Part shown: one piece after another, positions 60,852 to 64,000 of the stretch
Position numbering within the stretch: the first letter of the stretch is position 1
Layout of the letters: every line of letters starts with the position of its first letter
Source of the DNA: an uncultured Odoribacter sp.
GTDB taxonomy: Bacteria; Bacteroidota; Bacteroidia; Bacteroidales; Marinifilaceae
Direction of reading: 5' to 3'
NCBI GenBank assembly: GCA_910578105.1
Contig: CAJTPD010000008.1
Location: forward strand, 108,964-172,963
Length of the DNA stretch: 64,000 nt
Notes under the pieces: model-generated
The model's input: only the letters and a program-made list of their open reading frames with translations
The model's database searches: none
Told to the model about the DNA's origin: nothing
Program-made: the position numbers and the translations under genes

Positions 60852-61787
60852 TCAGAACATTTTCATGTTGTCGAGCACATCCATTACTGAACGCACGGCT
60901 TTTGCAGAATTAGCCAGTAATTCTTTTTCTTCGTTGTCCAGTTTTACTTCGATGATTTTTTCGATACCGTTTTTACCCAGTACAACAGGAACGCCAAGAT
61001 AGATGTTGTTCATGCCATATTCGCCGTTTAACAGGGCGCATACCGGGAATACCCTTTTCTGGTCGCGGATGATGGCTTCTACCATTTGAGCTGCGGCAGC
61101 TCCCGGAGCATACCATGCAGATGTTCCCATCAATTTTACCAATTCGCCTCCGCCGACTTTGGTACGTTCGATGATTGCGTGCAATTTGTCGGCATCAATC
61201 AGTTCGGTGACAGGGATACCGCCTACTGATGTGTAACGGGGCAGGGGAACCATTGTGTCTCCGTGACCTCCGAGCAACAGAGCCTGAATGTCTTTCGGTG
61301 ATACGTTCAGGGCTTCTGCCAGGAATGCGCGGTAGCGTGCCGTATCCAGGACACCTGCCATACCGAATACTTTGGAGGAATCCACTTTTGCCGCCAGATA
61401 AGCGCAGTAGCACATAACGTCCAACGGATTGGATACGATGATGATTTTGGCATCCGGAGAGTGTTTGATTACATTTTCAGTAACAGACTTTACAATTCCG
61501 GCATTGGTGGAAATTAAGTCGTCACGGCTCATGCCCGGTTTGCGGGGCAGACCGGAAGTGATGACAACCACTTCTGAGTTTTGGGTTGCCGCATAATCAT
61601 TGGTCACCCCTTTGATGCGGGTGTCGTACAGATTAATCGGGGCAGTCTGCCACATATCCAGTGATTTTCCTTCGGAAACACCTTCTTTGATGTCCAGGAG
61701 GACTACTTCATTTACAATGTCTTTTTCTGCAATACAATTGGCACATGTTGCACCCACATTGCCTGCTCCAACGACTGTTACTTTCAT
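60852..61787 (-). CDS. mdh: Malate dehydrogenase (lactate/malate dehydrogenase fold)
   Basis: A 311-residue NAD-dependent enzyme. GAGNVGATCANC binds NAD, GLPRKPGMSRDDLI holds the mobile loop with Arg residues typical of malate specificity, and GGHGDTMVPL has the catalytic His. It interconverts malate and oxaloacetate, feeding fumarate to the SdhCAB complex in the reductive branch. A good promoter box is not seen upstream. Confidence 0.95.
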   Translation of the reverse strand: MKVTVVGAGNVGATCANCIAEKDIVNEVVLLDIKEGVSEGKSLDMWQTAPINLYDTRIKGVTNDYAATQNSEVVVITSGLPRKPGMSRDDLISTNAGIVKSVTENVIKHSPDAKIIIVSNPLDVMCYCAYLAAKVDSSKVFGMAGVLDTARYRAFLAEALNVSPKDIQALLLGGHGDTMVPLPRYTSVGGIPVTELIDADKLHAIIERTKVGGGELVKLMGTSAWYAPGAAAAQMVEAIIRDQKRVFPVCALLNGEYGMNNIYLGVPVVLGKNGIEKIIEVKLDNEEKELLANSAKAVRSVMDVLDNMKMF

Positions 61788-61956
61788 TTTGTAATAATTT
61801 TTATTGTTATACTTAAAATAATTGCCTTTTTTCAGAGGTTTAATTCTGACGTCAAATTTAATTCTTTTTTATACCAATACAAAATATTAGAGAAAAAATT
61901 CTTTAATATTAGGCGGGTTTTCTTCAACAGCGTCTTTACAAGTGGTGTTTGAACTA

Positions 61957-63306
61957 TTATTTGGCGGGCATTGTGCGGTGTTGAAAATAAAGGTACCATA
62001 CAGGCAGTAGAGTTCCTTTCAGAATGCTTGAAATCGTAATGCTCCACCAGATTCCTGTCAGTCCCAGTGCAGGGAATGTAGTCAGCCAAAAAGCCATTGG
62101 AATCCGGGCACCGGTAAAAATAATACCGGTGAGGGCCGGGGGAGTGGTATGTCCTGTGCCGTTGAAAGCACCGGCGGTGACGGATTCTGTGACCATGAAC
62201 AGTTGGGACAGGGCTAATATTTTGAGGTAATCGCCTCCTGCTGCAATGGCATCGGCTTCTGTGACAAAAAGACTAAAAATTTCTTTATTCAATGTCCAAA
62301 AAAGTATGCTTGCGAAAAGTCCGATGCATCCGGCAATTGCTAAAGTCAGCCGGTAACCGGTACGGATGCGTTGGTAATTGCCGGCTCCGTAATTCTGATC
62401 GGTGAAGGCGGCCAGTGCGGTGGAGAAACCGGCGGCCGTCATCCAGGAAATGGCTTCGATTTGTGCGCCGATGCTTTGTGCGGCGACGCCGACGGAGCCC
62501 CATTGTGCTGCTAATGTGGCGAGGGTCAGGGAAAACATGGAAAAAAGGGCATTTTGCATGCTTACAGGCAAGCCTAAAAGAATGATGCGCCGTGCCAAGT
62601 CCTTTTTCAAACGGTTTAATATCCGCATCCGTCCCAGGGGGAAACGCTGGCTGAAAATCCTGCGGGAGAAAATACAGAACACGACCCCTTGTGCGAGTGC
62701 AGTGGCTATGGCGGCCCCGGCAGTTCCTCCTGCCGGAAACGGTCCTATGCCGTAAATGAACAAAGGGTCGAGCAGGATATTGATGACAAGCCCTGCTGCC
62801 GAGGCCCGGAAAGGCGTTTGACTGTCTCCTTGTCCGTTATAAAGTCCGCTAAATGTGTTGTTGTTGAATTGAAAAAACAGGCCGGGAGCAACAATCCGCA
62901 TGTAATTGACGGATTGTTCCGCAATGGGGGCATCGAAGTGAAACAAGTTAATCAAAGCCGGAGCAGAAATGATAATGAAACTGGCATATACTAATCCGAT
63001 GATTACAGACAAGGTGATAGCTTGGCCGGCATAACAGGCTGCTCTTTTCGTATCTTTGGCACCTACTGATTGGGATACGGTTATTTCAGCACCGATTTTT
63101 GTCATGAACGAGAGGGCATTGCACAACCAGGTAAAAAATCCGGCAGCTCCGGCGGCGGCGACAGCATCACTTCCCAGATGTCCCAGCCATAACATGTCTG
63201 TCATGCTGTAGGCCATCTGGATAAACGAGGCGGAGATCAGAGGGACAGCCATGACCCACAAACTCCGGAATATACTGCCCTGTGTGAGATCGTTGGTTTT
63301 TGTCAT
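61957..63306 (-). CDS. MATE-family multidrug/Na+ exporter
   Basis: A 449-residue membrane protein with about twelve hydrophobic segments and the two-half MATE arrangement (PLISASFIQMAYSMTDMLWLGHLGSDAVAAAG starts the first half, trimmed; GLPVSMQNALFSMFSLTLATLAAQWGSVGVAAQS the second, trimmed). It should export drugs or cations coupled to Na+ or H+. A -7 box TACATTTG lies 69 bp upstream. Confidence 0.92.
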   Translation of the reverse strand: MTKTNDLTQGSIFRSLWVMAVPLISASFIQMAYSMTDMLWLGHLGSDAVAAAGAAGFFTWLCNALSFMTKIGAEITVSQSVGAKDTKRAACYAGQAITLSVIIGLVYASFIIISAPALINLFHFDAPIAEQSVNYMRIVAPGLFFQFNNNTFSGLYNGQGDSQTPFRASAAGLVINILLDPLFIYGIGPFPAGGTAGAAIATALAQGVVFCIFSRRIFSQRFPLGRMRILNRLKKDLARRIILLGLPVSMQNALFSMFSLTLATLAAQWGSVGVAAQSIGAQIEAISWMTAAGFSTALAAFTDQNYGAGNYQRIRTGYRLTLAIAGCIGLFASILFWTLNKEIFSLFVTEADAIAAGGDYLKILALSQLFMVTESVTAGAFNGTGHTTPPALTGIIFTGARIPMAFWLTTFPALGLTGIWWSITISSILKGTLLPVWYLYFQHRTMPAK

Positions 63307-63597
63307 TTAATGATACCGTTAGTAACAATGTTTGCTGATTGGTATGGTTTTATCCGGATGTTTTTATAACGGGGCAAATGTATATAATAAATTCAGGTAT
63401 TTATATACATCGTTTATATTAAATTACTGTTTATTTATTCTTTTCCGCTACCTCCGGAATGGTTTTCAGCACTGGTTTCCGCTTCCGTTTTTGTGCTTCC
63501 TTCCGGAATATAGTGTATCGTAATTATATACAATTCACACCAAGGATTTTCTTGGTGTGAATAAATATAAGGATAATCGGTAAATTCTACAAATTGC
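63307..63597. other. Intergenic region upstream of the MATE gene
   Basis: It holds the MATE promoter box and, at 63533-63562, a perfect 12-bp hairpin (ATTCACACCAAG/CTTGGTGTGAAT, 6-nt loop) near the 3' end of the small unknown gene. That hairpin has no clear T-run in the minus direction. Confidence 0.55.
63375..63382 (-). promoter_or_regulatory. -7 promoter box for the MATE gene
   Basis: TACATTTG on the minus strand, 69 bp before the ATG. Confidence 0.5.
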
Positions 63598-63900
63598 TTA
63601 ATTTTTATTGTTTAATTCATTAGCTCTTCGGAGCATCTCCTCAATAGAGTATTCTAAATAAGATGGGGCAATGTTTACTTTTACAATGTCATTCTTATCT
63701 GCATTAAAGTATTCCAGCCCAATTTTCCCATCGATTAATGCGTCTGACGTAACAATAAATTTCTTACTATTATCACATTTGAGCTGTACATACTCTCCAT
63801 TTCTAAATTTACTACGCATACCTAATAATTTTAATACTGCTTTTGTTATTTTTAAAGAAGTAACAAAATTATAGAATCCATTTATTTTCTTAGATTTCAT
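63598..63900 (-). CDS. Small hypothetical protein
   Basis: A 100-residue basic protein, no signal or membrane segment. The start at 63900 (MKSKKINGFYNF) was preferred over a TTG 9 bp upstream. The middle has a beta-rich pattern (RNGEYVQLKCDNSKKFIVTSD) and a possible helix at the end (SIEEMLRRANELNNKN). I recognised no family. Codon use is more AT-rich than its neighbours, and the surrounding region is also AT-rich, which could reflect recent acquisition. Confidence 0.6.
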   Translation of the reverse strand: MKSKKINGFYNFVTSLKITKAVLKLLGMRSKFRNGEYVQLKCDNSKKFIVTSDALIDGKIGLEYFNADKNDIVKVNIAPSYLEYSIEEMLRRANELNNKN

Positions 63901-64000
63901 TTGCGACAAATTTTAATTGTTATTTCTATAAAAGTAACTACATTTGTAGCTGACATTTTGAATAGCATTGGCTATTGTTTTTAGGACTAAGAAAACGACC

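Noticed and set aside
61832..62089. ORF on the minus strand past the MATE gene
   Set aside because: It overlaps the MATE coding region in another frame and shows no protein features.

Overview
The window looks like chromosomal DNA of a Bacteroidales bacterium (phylum Bacteroidota). At least twenty genes carry a Bacteroidota-type -7 promoter box (TAnnTTTG) close to the start, and Shine-Dalgarno sequences are mostly absent. The gene set also fits: a fused SecDF, BamD followed by an omega-like RNA polymerase subunit, DUF4270 and DUF5723 proteins, TrpB2, a GH3/beta-lactamase fusion, and sdhCAB in the Bacteroidota order. I cannot fix the genus. No rRNA, CRISPR array, integrase, transposase or prophage was seen, and most of the window is core genome.

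Layout. 1-2.6 kb: an M48 lipoprotein protease with an in-frame amber codon, then a GH123/DUF4091-like protein. 2.7-3.9 kb: a PLP-dependent alpha-oxoamine synthase, probably for sphingoid or sulfonolipid bases. 4.2-6.8 kb: bamD, an omega-like subunit and coaBC. 6.8-8.5 kb: pyrBI behind a leader-peptide attenuator. 8.5-11.4 kb: manA, an unknown lipoprotein and an alpha/beta hydrolase. 11.5-15 kb: sdhCAB (succinate dehydrogenase/fumarate reductase). 15-25.4 kb: envelope proteins (GH3-beta-lactamase fusion, TlpA-like, outer-membrane protein plus DUF4270, kelch-like, TPR). 25.5-27.2 kb: trpB2 behind a textbook tryptophan attenuator. 27.2-32.7 kb: XRE-like regulator, mpl, lipoproteins and a phosphofructokinase with PPi-type residues. 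32.9-39.3 kb: two glycosyltransferases, an ECF sigma factor in an overlapping operon, OmpH/Skp-like, SRPBCC, Gfo/Idh and S4 proteins. 39.4-43.4 kb: a FadL-like protein and a GH95 enzyme. 43.5-46 kb: tRNA-Phe, an RRM protein, an unknown acidic protein and thiL. 46-52 kb: sufBCDSE plus a SufT-like gene. 52-64 kb: DUF5723-SPOR protein, GH105, an [FeFe]-hydrogenase-like protein, secDF, a retropepsin-like protease, mdh, a MATE exporter and a small unknown.

Functionally the window joins anaerobic central metabolism (phosphofructokinase, malate dehydrogenase, succinate dehydrogenase/fumarate reductase, a hydrogenase-like protein, Fe-S assembly) with envelope biogenesis (BamD, SecDF, Mpl, Skp-like, SPOR barrel) and glycan degradation (GH123-like, GH95, GH105).

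The most notable regulatory features are two independent attenuators. A 25-codon leader with the Trp-rich motif WWWHW precedes trpB2. A 35-codon leader ORF whose stop lies in the terminator loop precedes pyrBI. Also notable are a pair of related ~80-nt palindromic elements and several terminators whose T-tract lies at or just before the next promoter box.
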